From Dastarcus helophoroides (taxonomy: Eukaryota; Arthropoda; Insecta; Coleoptera; Bothrideridae), in the NCBI GenBank assembly GCA_028583605.1, contig CM053329.1, forward strand, positions 9,858,001-9,922,000: a stretch of DNA of 64,000 nucleotides, read 5' to 3'. Shown in pieces: positions 45,656-56,999 of the stretch (positions within the stretch are counted from its first letter, which is position 1; each line of letters starts with the position of its first letter). A program made the translations under genes and the position numbers. Below the pieces are notes generated by a model. It was not told the origin of the DNA. It saw nothing but the letters and a program-made list of their open reading frames with translations, and ran no database searches.

Positions 45656-46600
45656 GACGATAGGAGAAAATGCGCGGGAAAAGAAAAATTTCAGCTCTTT
45701 GAAAATTTCGAATTCTTCGAAAATTTTGGATTTTTTCAAAATTTCGATAGTTTTTTGAAAATCTACTTTTTCTGAAAATCTCAACTTTTTTTACAATTTC
45801 GACATCTTGAAACCTTGGACTGCTTTTGAAAATTATAAATGTTTTTGAGAAATATGATTTTTATGATAATTTTGACTTTGCCTTATTTAGTTTTGAAAAG
45901 TTCGACCACTCACTAAATATTTCGACTTTTCTTGTGAATTACTATTTTTTGATACATATTTTCAACTGTTTTCAAAATCTCTAGTTTTTGTTGAAAAATT
46001 TGACATTTTTAATTTCTATTTTTTTTTAAGATTTCGACTTGGGACATTTTAATATTTCCACTTATTTCAAATTCTCAGTTAAAAAAAAACAAAATTTGAC
46101 TTAATTAGAAAATTGTAACCATTTCAAAATTTTCCCTTTTTCTAAAATAGGACTATTTTTGGAACTTGTTATTTGTCAAAATTTCAACTTTTTCAGGAAA
46201 TTTTTATTTTGTTGTAGATCTCGACTTTCTTTAAAAAATTCTGCTTTTTTTGACAATTCGATATTTTAAAAAGGTGAACAAACGAATAATTCCGACCAGG
46301 TCAACATTTTTCAAAATTGAAATTATTAGAAAAAAAGTCGAAATTATTAGAAAACCAAAGTTTATAATAATGGCAACATTCCAAAAGGCACGAATTAAAA
46401 GAAAAAAGGTAAAAATTTTGTGGAAATTTAGAAAAAAGTTGTTTCAAGGTCGAATTTTTCGAAAAAAGTTGAATTTTGAGAGTAAAACCGAAGTGCCATC
46501 AAAGAAGAATTTTAAGAGAAACTTCATAATTACAAGAAAAGACTATGCTTCCGTATCTTTGTGGAAAAATGTATGTTTATTTAAAAGGAATTAACAGGAA
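45656..46600. repeat. Degenerate array with strand switch
   Basis: From 45656 to about 46250 the plus strand is T-rich (TTTTTCAAAATTTCGA words). From about 46255 to 46600 it is A-rich with the complementary words (AAAAAGTCGAAATTATTAG). The open frame 46250-46594, rich in Lys/Arg/Phe, is a by-product of the array. Confidence 0.6.
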
Positions 46601-47925
46601 ACAAAAATGGTAAAAGGAAGCATTTTTAAGTCACCTATTTCTAATAGGTACTATATCTTCTTAGAGAACTGAAAGAAAAAATACGCGTCAAAAAATTTTT
46701 TCATAAGTTTGCAATTCGGTAGCGCAATTTCAAGCTTTTCTCGCGAAATTTTGAATTTAAAGTTTAAACTATTCGAATTTTTCTTGCGATTTTGAAATTT
46801 TATGGACAACGTCGACAAGAATATCGAATATTTCAATTTAAAATCAAAGTTCCTTGCATAAATCTCATTTTTTAAAAATCTGTTGCTATTTTTCAAAAAT
46901 TTCAGTTTAAATATAAAATCGTTTTTTTTATAATTTAAGCTGCAATTCTAAAGAGAACAGTTAGAATTTTCTAAAAATGTTGGTTATTTTTTCAAGTTTC
47001 TAATTTAAAATTGAAATTGTTTTTTTATTTGGAATTGCAAGTCTAGAAAGAAAAATTAACTTTTTAGCTTTTGCTTTCCAGTCAAAATTAAAATAGCAAA
47101 ATAAAAACTTATTTTTTAAATTTTAAAGTAAACTAATATTTCAGGTAAAAAAGTCGAAAAAAATTATTTGGAAAAAATTCAAGCAAGGTCTTTTTTAATT
47201 TCAGAATTACCTGAAAAATTTTAACATTTCTGACATAATTTTGTGCAGTTCTAAAGAGAACAGTTAGAATTTTTTTAAAATGTTGGTTACTTTTTTAAAG
47301 TTGCTAATTTAAATATGAAATTGTTTTTTTTATTTGGAATTGCAAGTCTAGAAAGAAAAATTAAATTTTTAGCCCTTACTTTCCAGCCAAAATTAAAATA
47401 GCAAAAAAAAAACTTATTTTTTAAATTTTAAAGTAAACTAATATTTCAGGTAGAAAAGTCGAAAAAAATTGTTTGGAAAAAATTCAAGCAAGGTCTTTTT
47501 TAATTTCAAAAGTTCCGTGAAAAATTTTTAAATTTCTGACATAATTTTGTGCAAAGTTTTTTCCAGAATTTTGACTTAAATCTCAAATTGTGGATCCCAA
47601 ATTCGAGTTTTAGAAAATTTGGATTCTAAATTCGAGCTTAAGAAAATAAATAAAATAATTAAAAATGGATAAAAATTGACATTTGTAAAATGAACATTTT
47701 TCTAGAAATTCTATTTAAAATTCTAAGTTTTAAGAAAATAATTTGAAATTTCCAATTTAAACTTCTCGACTTTTTGTCAGGATTTATTTAAATATATCCT
47801 TTTTAAGTTTAGAAAATTCACTCTTTTCTCGAAATTTTGTTTTTAAAGTCTAAATTTTAACAAACTCTTTAAATAACATAAAGTTTTGACATTTTAGTCG
47901 AAGTTTACAATTTTTTCAATTTTGG
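46600..47925. repeat. Degenerate A/T-rich array with 303-bp tandem duplication
   Basis: Within the array, 46941-47243 and 47244-47556 are two copies about 90 percent identical by eye with an offset of 303 bp. Both contain CTAAAGAGAACAGTTAGAAT, GGAATTGCAAGTCTAGAAAG and CAAGCAAGGTCTTTTTTAAT. This shows that the array grows at least in part by local duplication of long segments. Confidence 0.75.
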
Positions 47926-47927
47926 TG

Positions 47928-48258
47928 GAACAGACTGGTCCTTGCTTATCTTCAAAAATTGAAATACAAAAATTGTCCTCTGAAACTAAGAAAGATTAAA
48001 AAACACAACAAAGGTTGCTCTAACGCGTTTCGACAGCAAAGCTATCATCTTTAGAGAGATACTGATTGAAACCAAGAAAGATTAAAAAAAACAAACAAAG
48101 GTTACTCTTACGCATTTCGACAGCTAAGCTATCATTTTCAGAGAGGTACTGAAGATGATAGCTTGGCTGTGGAAACGCGTTAGAGCAACCTTTGTTGAGT
48201 TTTTTAATGTTTCTTGGTTTCAGGAGACAATTTTTGTATTTCAATTTTTGTCAAACTC
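47928..48258. repeat. Hammerhead-like repeat cluster, copy 4 (tandem)
   Basis: Starts with the family's terminal word TTTTGGTGGAACAGACTGGTC. It then has two minus-orientation units in tandem (offset 86 bp, landmarks TGAAACTAAG at 47981 and TGAAACCAAG at 48067), each with core, hairpin and GTTGCTCT-like stem I arm. They are followed by one plus-orientation unit: CTGAAGA at 48149-48155, hairpin GATAGC/GCTGTG, GAAACGCG, TTAGAGCAACC. It ends with the inverted outer word TTTTGTATTTCAATTTTTG. Tandem ribozyme monomers are the form expected for retrozyme-like or rolling-circle products. Confidence 0.7.
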
Positions 48259-48779
48259 TCGACTTCATAATCTCAACATTTTGAACTTGCTTCTTAGAAT
48301 TTCGATTTAAGTCTTAAAATTTTGACTTTATTCTCCACATTTTGTTTCTGAAGTGGAAATTAAAAAATAGTTTCTATTTCTTTTGAAAAATTTAAAAGGT
48401 CTCTAAACGAAATTCCGATTTTGTGAAATTTTGATTATCTTTTTGAAATTTTAATTTGTAATTTTAAACTCAAAATTTTCACTTCTTTCAAAAAATTTGG
48501 GTCTTAAAGTCGAATTGTCGAATAGGTCTTAAAATATTAAAGTTGTTTACTGAAATTTCGATTTAAATTACGAAATTTCAATTGTAATGCCTAAAATTAA
48601 GAAAAAAATAGTAATTACAAGTAAAAACTTGAAACTCTGTAGATTTCGAAAAAGTTTCCAATTATAAAAAATGTGATAGTTTTTGAATAATTTTATAAAT
48701 CTTGGTATTTCACCTATTTCCAATTTTTAAGTTTAATCCTTAAAATAAATCTTAAGCTTTCACCTTATTCTCAAATTCT
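48259..48779. repeat. Degenerate A/T-rich array
   Basis: Mixed T-rich and A-rich words (TTCGATTTAAGTC, AAATTTTGACTT) without fixed period; nothing else seen. Confidence 0.45.
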
Positions 48780-49508
48780 TTTTTTTTTAACTTAGGGGAA
48801 AATCTCTTACGGACATCTAGGAAGATAACCCAGATAGTGTCGGAGATCCGCTCAAACTACGGGTACCGACTTAAAACCCCTACTTCTTCGGGCCGGGCCC
48901 TTGGCCCCCAATCCCTCCGTCGGAACAGTACAATAGTGCTGGGGCACTATTGCAAGCTGTTTTGCCTGAAACATAAGAAACAAACAAAACAAAATTTTTC
49001 GAAATGGAAGTCGTAGCCTAGGGACCATCCTTGGTCTTCTAATCCTGGTTGGGACGTTTGGATCGAAATCCACTGCCTGTCGAACTAGTTCGTTGGGATG
49101 CGTTTCCGCTCTCACCATCGTCCTGGAATTAATTTCCCTAAGAAAATCTCTTACCAAAGGTAGTTCACTTTCCCTATGGAGTTGATTGTTTCTTACAAAC
49201 CATGGAGCGTCCATGGCTTGTCTTAGAAAGACGTTCTGGAACACCTGGAGTTTCTTCATCTGATTATCCGTCGCCTGTGACCAAGCTACAGATGCGTTTG
49301 TCATCGCTGGTCTTATGATTGATTTGTATTGTAACACTTTAAGTCCAATGGACAGGTTACTATTTCTACCAATCATCGCTTGCAGCAGTCCCTTCAGCAT
49401 TTTGGCTTTGGACACTGCATAATCGATGTGTGCCTGGAAAGTGAGTCTTTTTTCTAGAATTACACCTAGATACTGAAGTCTCCAGTCGACGTTTTGGCCC
49501 ATGAACAT
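48780..49508 (-). pseudogene. Jockey-like LINE 3' end
   Basis: The open frame 49508-48852 (218 codons) reads DWRLQYLGVILEKRLTFQAH, then AKMLKGLLQAMIGRNSNLSI, VLQYKSIIRPAMTNASVAWS and QVFQNVFLRQAMDAPWFVRN, the standard thumb and C-terminal sequence of Jockey-group ORF2. It ends at a stop at 48852, with a short 3' UTR and an A tail (minus strand: run of A at about 48790-48780). Only the C-terminal fifth is present, as in a 5'-truncated insertion. The remaining frame has no stop and looks comparatively young. Confidence 0.85.
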
Positions 49509-49509
49509 T

Positions 49510-50150
49510 TACTCTCAAATTCTGTACTTAATTAAATAAATAAATAGTTTTTTGTAACTCTGAAATAACAAAATTAGAATTATGAGTTCTGAGAAAATTC
49601 TACAACTCTTTACAGACAAAATTTCGAATTTAAACTTGCGATTTTGTTAAAATAATTCAAAATTTGGATAATGAAAATTAGTAGATACAAAGTCGAGAAT
49701 GTTCAAAAAATCTTCTCGAAATTTAAAAAAAGGGTCGATATAGAAAATAAAAATTGGGTAATGAAGACTCAATTTCACAAATAGAAGAAAAAACGAACCC
49801 TTTTAGAAAAATTAAGAAAAGAAAAATAAAAGTTAAGTGCCCAAATACAAAATTAAAAAAAAACGAAATTTTGAGATAAAATCGATATTTATGAGTTACA
49901 TTATACTAAGAAAATCTACCGCACGGTCCTGAAGTCGAAGTAGGAAAAAGTCAAATTTCGATAAATAAATACAACATTTCCGAAGAAAATATTTTTTGGG
50001 AAACTTTCGTTTTTTTGGTAAAATTTCAACAATCCACATCAAAAAAAAGTTGAAATTTTCAAAAAATATTTGTCAATTCTGTTTTAATTGTTTATCAAAG
50101 CGCGACAAAAAATACTAATTTAGGAAAAAAGTCGAAATCTCCACTTGCAA
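49510..50150. repeat. Degenerate A-rich array
   Basis: Plus strand A-rich with words such as AAATTTCGAATTT and AAAAGTCGAAAT, the complement of the T-rich arrays. No coding domain. Confidence 0.5.
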
Positions 50151-50244
50151 GTTTACAAACAAATATGAATACTAAACCAACTGCTATCAGCAACATGCAC
50201 ACTTCCTTAAGGTATCCAAATGGATCGAGTTACACAGTATTATA

Positions 50245-51893
50245 CGAGCCCCTTCCCATTTCAGTTGGCCCACCCATTAAAACCTTAGGTTTTTCATCAT
50301 TAACAAAACATAATAAATACTACAAGCTGTTTTTAGGTAACAAAGTAATTAATAACATATACTTAATAATTTGCAGTAGGAAATACCAACTTTATTATTC
50401 CCTATTCATATTTGCAACAAACAAGCGAAAATGTTGCAAGTATACACCATTACAAAGTAAGCCAATACTCCGAAGATGGCCGCGGAAAACATATTTCAAA
50501 ATAATTGCTCTTACTCATAGCTGTCAGAATGCATTTTATACTGCTTCAGGGTAGTTGCATTTTTGAAAATGGGAAGAGGGAAGGTGATTGATCACAAAAT
50601 TCGTTCACTTATCATTAAATTTTTTATATGTGGGAAATCAAACTTTGAAATTGCAAATTTATTAGAGTTATCGCGGTATAGTGTAAGAAATATAGTTAGA
50701 AGGTATAAAATGACCGGTTCAGTCACTACAAGGCCCCGATATGTAAAAAAAGCAAGATTACCAATGCCGACAGAAGAGCATTAAAAAGAATTATCGAGAA
50801 AAACAGACGTGCCAGTTACCTTCAGTTAAGTGCTTTGTGGAGTGATAGTGCTTGGAAGGCGTATTTCTAGATCAACAACTCACAGAGAAGCTCATAAATT
50901 GGGATTTGGAACTTATAAGGTGAGTTTTTCAATAAAAAACTTAAACTTAAAAAATTAAGAATGACAACTTTTGCATTAGGCTAAAGAAAAACCACTTTTA
51001 ACACCACAGCAAAAGAAAAATAGATTAAGATGGGCTAAGGAACATAAGGATTGGGTATTTCAGCAATGGCATGCGATACAATGGAGCGATGAGGCCCGAT
51101 TTGAAGTTTGTATTGGAGACAGTCGAAGTAGAGTTATTCGAAAAAAAAAAAAATGAGGCGTTCCATCCCGACTGTCTCAAAAGAAAAGTAAAGTTTCCTG
51201 CATCTGTCATGGTATGGGGTGGTAGCATGTCTTCAAGAGGAAATGGAAAACTCCATTTTATTAATGGAAATGTTGATACAAACAAATACTTGGCCATTTT
51301 AGAAACATCACTTTTACCGGTAATGAAAGAATTTTTGATATCCGGCCAAGAGTTCGTGTTTCAGCAGGACGGCGCAGCATGCCACACCTCTAAAAGAAGT
51401 TTAAAATGGATGGAAGACCATGTTATACCACTTTTGGAATGGGTTTCTAGTAGTCCGGATTTATCACCCATAGAAACTTTATGGCACGAAATGAAGAAGG
51501 TGCTACGAAAACATCCTGCACGAACAATCCCTGAACTGAAGCAAAGGCTTCAAGAAATATGGGATTCTTTTACACCAGAATTTTGCCAAAATTTGGTTAA
51601 TACTATGCCCCAACGGATTTTGGCTGTTATAAAAAATAAAGGAGATATTACTCAGTTGTAAATTATAAAATTTTGTTTTATTAATTTAACGTATTTGTTC
51701 ACATTTTTTTCATTTGTTCACATTTTGCGGCTTTATTTACCTAATATGCATTTTATGTGGTTACAATGTACTAAAAATACTATTAAAAGAATAAACAATT
51801 TGGAGTTATATTATTTCATTCTCTTTTTTTTTACCCTAATGCGAATTTTCTGATAAATTTTAAGGTGGGCCAACTGAAATGGGAAGGGGCTCG
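50245..51893 (+). mobile_element. Full-length Tc1-like transposon
   Basis: Terminal inverted repeat of about 30 bp, CGAGCCCCTTCCCATTTCAG then TTGGCCCACC at 50245-50274, with its complement at 51864-51893 (perfect by eye). TA lies on both sides (50243-50244 and 51894-51895). It contains a plus-strand transposase with one intron, now broken by frameshifts. The element is about 1,650 bp, the normal size for Tc1 elements. Confidence 0.92.
50563..51661 (+). pseudogene. Tc1 transposase (DD34E), two exons, frameshifted
   Basis: Exon 1 starts MGRGKVIDHKIRSLIIKFFI and SNFEIANLLELSRYSVRNIV, a paired-type helix-turn-helix, then RPRYVKKAR. Frameshifts near 50760 and 50850 interrupt it. The frame then reads HREAHKLGFGTYK up to a 60-bp intron at 50920-50979 (AAG/GTGAGT..TGCATTAG/G, phase 0). 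Exon 2 reads KEKPLLTPQQKKNRLRWAKE and then QWSDEARFEV with the first catalytic Asp. A run of 13 A (51141-51153) shifts the frame, and the 51071-51661 frame continues with SVMVWGG, FVFQQDGAACHTSK (second Asp) and SSPDLSPIETLWHEMKK (Glu). The second Asp and Glu are 34 residues apart, the DD34E signature. Three frame errors make it inactive. The A-run shift could be a sequencing or slippage error. Confidence 0.9.
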
Positions 51894-51949
51894 TATATCA
51901 GTAAAGTGACGATATGAAAGATTGCGAATTCGACGGAAACCGAACTTCT

Positions 51950-52045
51950 TATTTTTTGGTGGAACGGACTGGTCCTTGGTTACCTTCAAAAATTGAAATA
52001 CAGAACTCGTCCCCTGAAACCAGGGGACAAGTTCTGTATTTTAAT
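51950..52045. repeat. Hammerhead-repeat remnant, copy 5 (palindrome)
   Basis: Begins with the terminal word TTTTTGGTGGAACGGACTGG. Then the outer word ATTGAAATACAGAACTCGTC (from about 51993) is followed after CCCTGAAACCAGGGG by its inverted copy, ending near 52045. The central ribozyme core is missing, leaving a near-perfect hairpin with a 4-base loop. It lies 56 bp from the Tc1 end. Confidence 0.7.
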
Positions 52046-52049
52046 TTTC

Positions 52050-52474
52050 GAACTTCTTACTCAATTCCCCTCCGAAACCCCTTTCCGTCACAGTTCTCCT
52101 AACCCCCTGAACAGGCTTTTAAATGCGAGAGCCGAATCGTACTTAGCGATTTACCAGACCTCCGCCTTAATAGGAATCTGGTAATCCTCCTTATTGTGAT
52201 TATTGTAAGTATGGCCTTACAGTAAGGCACATCCTGGCCGAATGTCCACAACATGCTGAGGCTCGACAACGCTTCAACCTAACCGGTGACCTTAAAGAAC
52301 ATCTCACCTTCAGTAATTATAATAATATAATAGAATTCCTACACTGTATTAAAATGTACAATCGTATTTAAACCACTGTCAATTTTTGTATACAAACTAA
52401 ATTTGTGCCAATGGCCATTAGCAGTCAAGGCACATTAATTTTAAATAAATAAATAAATATTCTCGAATTGTTCG
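52050..52474 (+). pseudogene. I-like LINE 3' end with AAAT tail
   Basis: The frame near 52189-52372 reads CDYCKYGLTVRHILAECPQH and ARQRFNLTGDLKEHLTFSNY, ending IIEFLHCIKMYNRI and a stop. This is the C-terminal Cys/His region of I-group ORF2. A 3' UTR of about 80 bp and (AAAT)n (about 52440-52474) follow. The 5' part is missing from about 52050, as in a 5'-truncated insertion. Its tail microsatellite marks the true 3' end. Confidence 0.8.
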
Positions 52475-54285
52475 TGCTTCTACATTTCCAAACGGCAGTT
52501 CAGTACTCTTTACTGAGTGGTATTAATTTTCTTTCATTCGAACAAGACTATAAATTGTTAGATTTTATCTGGGTATGTATACACAGAATTTAATTTCTCC
52601 TATGGCACGACGACAATATATTTAACGTTATAACTTTAGTAAATTATCAGAAAGAGTGTATTGCAAAAGAACATTTTTTTAAATTTCGTTTCATGCAGTT
52701 AATGTGAGGAGATGATTAATTAGAACGATTGTCTTAAACTGGAATTATTAGGTGTTGCTACTTTCATGATTTCGCTAGGACTCAGGTTACATGTCGTTTG
52801 TTTCATTAACTTAAATAACTAATAGGAAAATCAGATTAGATCTACAGATTGGGTTGCTCAATTGGAAACTAACACGCGAATATATCAATTGCAAATAAAT
52901 GTGGCTTTTAAGAGTAAAGACTCATAACTAATAAAATATTTAAACAATAATTACAACAAAGAAATATAAAAATTCCACTAAGGTTTCAGTTATAAAAATC
53001 CTGGATTTTTTGGACCGGTTTCGATTCGATTAGTAGTATGAGCAGAGGATTGTATCAGATTATATTTATTTGTTACATCTATTCCTAAATATAGATTATG
53101 AGTTATAAATAACAATTACATCAACTAAAGGTTAAAATTAAGAAGAGTAGACGCGGATAACTGAAGAATATTTTTGAAAGAGTGTATTTAATATAAGAAA
53201 AGTATGCTTTCGTTTCAGGAGAAAACATGTTATTTTTTATTACTTTAAATTTAGTACATATTTGTCCTATTAACGGAGGACCAACGGGCACAATTCGATC
53301 CCATGTAAACCATAATTTATTTCGAAGGTTGCCCATATATGTGAACGTGAATGTGTGAACTTTGTGGATCTGGTCAAGACCTCACACTGGCCGTCTAATA
53401 GCAGGCTTGGATAATAGCCCGCTTAGATCTCTCTCGTCGTACGTGTAATAACGGCATTAACACCTCACCATTATATTTTGCTGCGTAAAATTACCTACAA
53501 ACTTATGATTACAGTCGTGGAATTCGTTGTGCAGAGTGCTCGATTGCCCAGAGATCGTAATGATATGCAAACGTTTAGGTCACACGATACGGCAGCATAT
53601 GTTGCTATTTCATCCACGAAGCTGCACTAGTAATATTTACGTATTGCAAATCAAGTAACCCTTTGAGTGCAAGCTTGTACAAATTACAAGATAAAACACG
53701 TACGACACGCGCACTCTTCCCTTGACGCTAGTAAATCAGTAACATATGATGAAATTATAGTTTAGTCTCCCATGTTCAACCTTGCAAAATCTTCAAAACT
53801 CTGTCAAAATATTGATTTTTTTTTAGAATGAAACTGAGATGTGGAACTACTAAATGATGCTCAATGTTATACTAATAAAAGATGTACTTATATTAATTAA
53901 ATTCTCTGTAATGAAACAGTCGAGCGTGCTACAGGTGAAAATATTTACGACCAACAACTAGAACGGTTTCGGATTTCCTTCGTTTCATTAGTTTGGTACA
54001 TATTTAGGTAGCTATTAGTCAGCCACATAAGTATTCAGGAAACCTGGATCACATTGAGTGATTTGGAATGTACTTTTGACTTATTTGCAGAGATTATCGA
54101 ATGAAAAAAACTAATAGTGGAGACCGAAGAGCACAGCAAAACAGTATATAAACCATTCCAGCGAGGAAAGTCTTCTAATCTGATTTGCAGAAACTTGAAA
54201 TGAAAAATAATCAATATTCAAGACAGAGAAGTATGGTAACTCAATATGTCAAGCATATTAGGGCGAAGTTTATTCGCTTCTGGCA
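52475..54285. other. Unassigned, apparently non-repetitive sequence
   Basis: No transposon or host domain recognised. GC content is slightly higher at 53330-53760. The minus-strand frame 53121-53336 has no domain. Confidence 0.35.
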
Positions 54286-54289
54286 GTAA

Positions 54290-54370
54290 GGAGAAGTTCT
54301 TTGACTCGATCCAATCCCGGAAGAAGTACGTCTTTTACTGATTCTGGTCGTGGAAGTCCCCGTAACTAAT
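54290..54370 (+). mobile_element. Penelope-like 3' fragment
   Basis: AGTTCTTTGACTCGATCCAATCCCGGAAGAAGTA-type sequence matches 4700-4770 (shared CAATCCCGGAAGAAGTA, followed by TCTGGTCGTGGAAG vs TCTGGCCGTGCAAG). It is a short remnant of the same Penelope-like family, without coding sequence. Confidence 0.65.
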
Positions 54371-54469
54371 AATTAGAGACCGGATTATATGCAACCAGGG
54401 TCGTGCGGTAAATTGTCTCAGTATGATGCAACTCTTCGAAATGTCGCCCCATAAAAGTATTTTCTACTT

Positions 54470-56960
54470 TTTTATAAAAACCTCAGAATTTCGAACTTTG
54501 CTCGAAATTTCGACTTTTATTAAATACTATGAATTTTTATTGTTGAAAATTATGAACTTGCAACCTTTTTAAAATTTCAACTTGAGAAGAAAAATTTCGA
54601 CGTAATTTTCCAAAATTTAAATACTTTTAAAATTTTAAATTTTTTGGAAATGTTCACTTCATAATTGGGCTTTTTTGGAAAATTTAGATTTTTTCAACAT
54701 TTCGTCTTTTTCTCGAAATTTTTATTTTATTTTTAATTTCGATTTTCTTTGAAGAATTCCGCTTTTTTGCAAATATCAGTTTTTTATAAATGTCGACTTT
54801 AAATATGTCGATTCTTGAATTTTCGACCTTTTCAAAGTTTTGACTTTTTCAAAATTCTACTCTTTAATTTTAAATTTTGCCTTTTTAAACATTTCAACTT
54901 TTTTCAAAATTTGGGCCTTTAAAAATTGCGATTTTAGAAAACATGGTCTTTTTTTTCAATTTCCACCTTATTTGAAAGATTTAACCTTCTGCTTTTTTTT
55001 GAAGATGTCCAGTTTCGAAAATATTGACTTTTATTCGAGGTTAGGGACTTTTCGGAAAACCGTGACTTTTTTTAAGGTTTTCACTTTTTTTAAAAGATTT
55101 ATTCTTTTCTCAAAATTTCAAATTATTTTAGAATAATGTCACCTTTTTTGAATATTTCTATTTTTTTTGAAATTTTCGAATTTGTCGAAATATCGTCTTT
55201 TTTCCAGATTTGATTTTTTTTTCGAAATTTTACCTTTTTGAATATTTTGATTTTCTTTTTTTGATTCGACATTTTTGAAATTCCATTTTATTTTTAAATC
55301 TGACTTGAAAATTTCGAATTTTTGTTGAAAATGTTGACACTTCTATTGACAATTTAAAATTTCAAAGTTTAGAGTTTTTTCAACATTTCTATATTTTTTT
55401 TAAATATGACTTTCTCTTAAATTTTAGATTATTATAAAAATTTTGATCCTCGATTTCAACTTTCAACAATTTTAACATTTGAAAAACTTTACTGTGAAAA
55501 ATTTCGACGTTATCAAACATTTTTGCTTATGATTTTTTTGTATGCTTTTTTCAAAACTTCTACTTAAAATTCCATTCTATTTTTTTTTAAATTTCGACTT
55601 TATCGAAAAATTCTACCTTTAAATAAAAATTAATAAATATGTTTACCTTTTGTTCCAGTTTCGATTTTTTTTAAAGTTCGAATATTTTAAATTTTGACCT
55701 CTTAGGAATTTAAGTTTTTCTGAACATTTCAAATTTTCTCCAACATTTTTATTTTCATTGTTTACTTTTTGGGGCAGGTTTTTGTATTCCAAAATTTTTT
55801 ATTTTATCGTAAGAACTCGATTTGCAAAAATTTTATGATCTCTTTTGATAATTTTCAGGTTTTTTTTGAAATTTCGTTCGATTTTTAAAAATTTGATTCG
55901 TTCTCTCAGTTTTTATTTTACTGAAAGATTTTAACTATTAAAAAATTCTACTTTCTTGGAAACTTTTGATCTTATTAATTTTTTTTACAATTAGGTATCC
56001 CTATTTTTTTTAAATGTTGTCTTTTTTATTAACAATATTTTAATTTTTTTTTTAAAAATTTAATTTTTTCTTCAAAATGTCATATTTCTCTCCAAATTTT
56101 GAAATTTTTCTTGGTAAGTTTTCTGCAATTTTTTATTTTTTCAAAATGTTAACTTTCAAAATTTTGTTCTTTTTCATAATTTTCATTTTTATAACAAATT
56201 CCAACTTCTTTGCAATTTTATAATATTTCAAAATGTCGATTTTAAAAATTTTTTCTTTTCATAACTTTTACTTTTATCAAAAATCTAACCATTTTTCAAG
56301 TTTTCGACTGCTTCTCAAAATTTAGAAAGTTTTGTTTTGAAAGTTTTGTCTTATTTTCAAAATTTCGACTACTGCTCTAAATTTTTTAAATAAATTTTAA
56401 TATTGCGGTTTTTTAAAGTTTAAACCCCTTTTAAAATTCTTTGGTTTCATAATTTTTAAATTTTTTAAAAAGCCAGTTTTTTAAACTTACTTTTGTTTCA
56501 AAATTTTAATTTCTTTGAAGTTTTTAAATTTTCTTTTTTTTTAAACTTTCAAAATTTTGTCTTATGGAGGCAAAATTTTATTTTCACGTTTCTCCTGATA
56601 TCTCGACTGTAAGCTTGAATTTTCTCTTCATCTGATTTCGATTTGTTCATCTTTTATTACAAAATTTTTCGACATTTTTTAAATTTTGATTCTTTTTCAA
56701 AGTTTCTAGTTTAGTCTCAAAAATAATAAGAATTGTAATTCGTAAACTCAGAATTCTGAGAAAAAACGAAAATTTCGACATTTCCCATAATTCATTTTTT
56801 TTATTTTTCAGAATATTGATGTTATTTCAAACTTTAGTTTTTTCTCAAATATTGACTTTTTGTGAAAATTTTGACTCTTTTTGTAAGATTTGCAGCTTTT
56901 TCTCATATTTTCAATTGTTAAAGTTTTTTTTTCTATTTTTCAAAATTTGGTCTTTCTTAG
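54470..56960. repeat. Long T-rich degenerate array
   Basis: Nearly 2.5 kb of the same irregular words as at 31.6-33.9 kb (T runs alternating with CAAAATTTC, CGACTTT and TTTTGAAAATTT). The plus strand is pyrimidine-rich throughout. Long Phe-rich frames (54840-55136 and the first part of 56816-57199) come from the array and are not genes. Confidence 0.75.
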
Positions 56961-56999
56961 TTTGCCGCTCGACAGTCTTAGAGGTTTATTTATATAAAC

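Noticed and set aside
46250..46594. Lys/Arg-rich frame as a nuclear protein
   Set aside because: Composition follows directly from the A-rich degenerate array; no domain, promoter or splice support.
47928..48258. CRISPR-like array of short repeats
   Set aside because: Units are inverted as well as direct, spacers are not unique, and the genome is eukaryotic; a ribozyme-like repeat explains the pattern.
54840..55136. Phe-rich frame as a membrane protein
   Set aside because: Translation of the T-rich array; hydrophobicity is a consequence of TTT codons.
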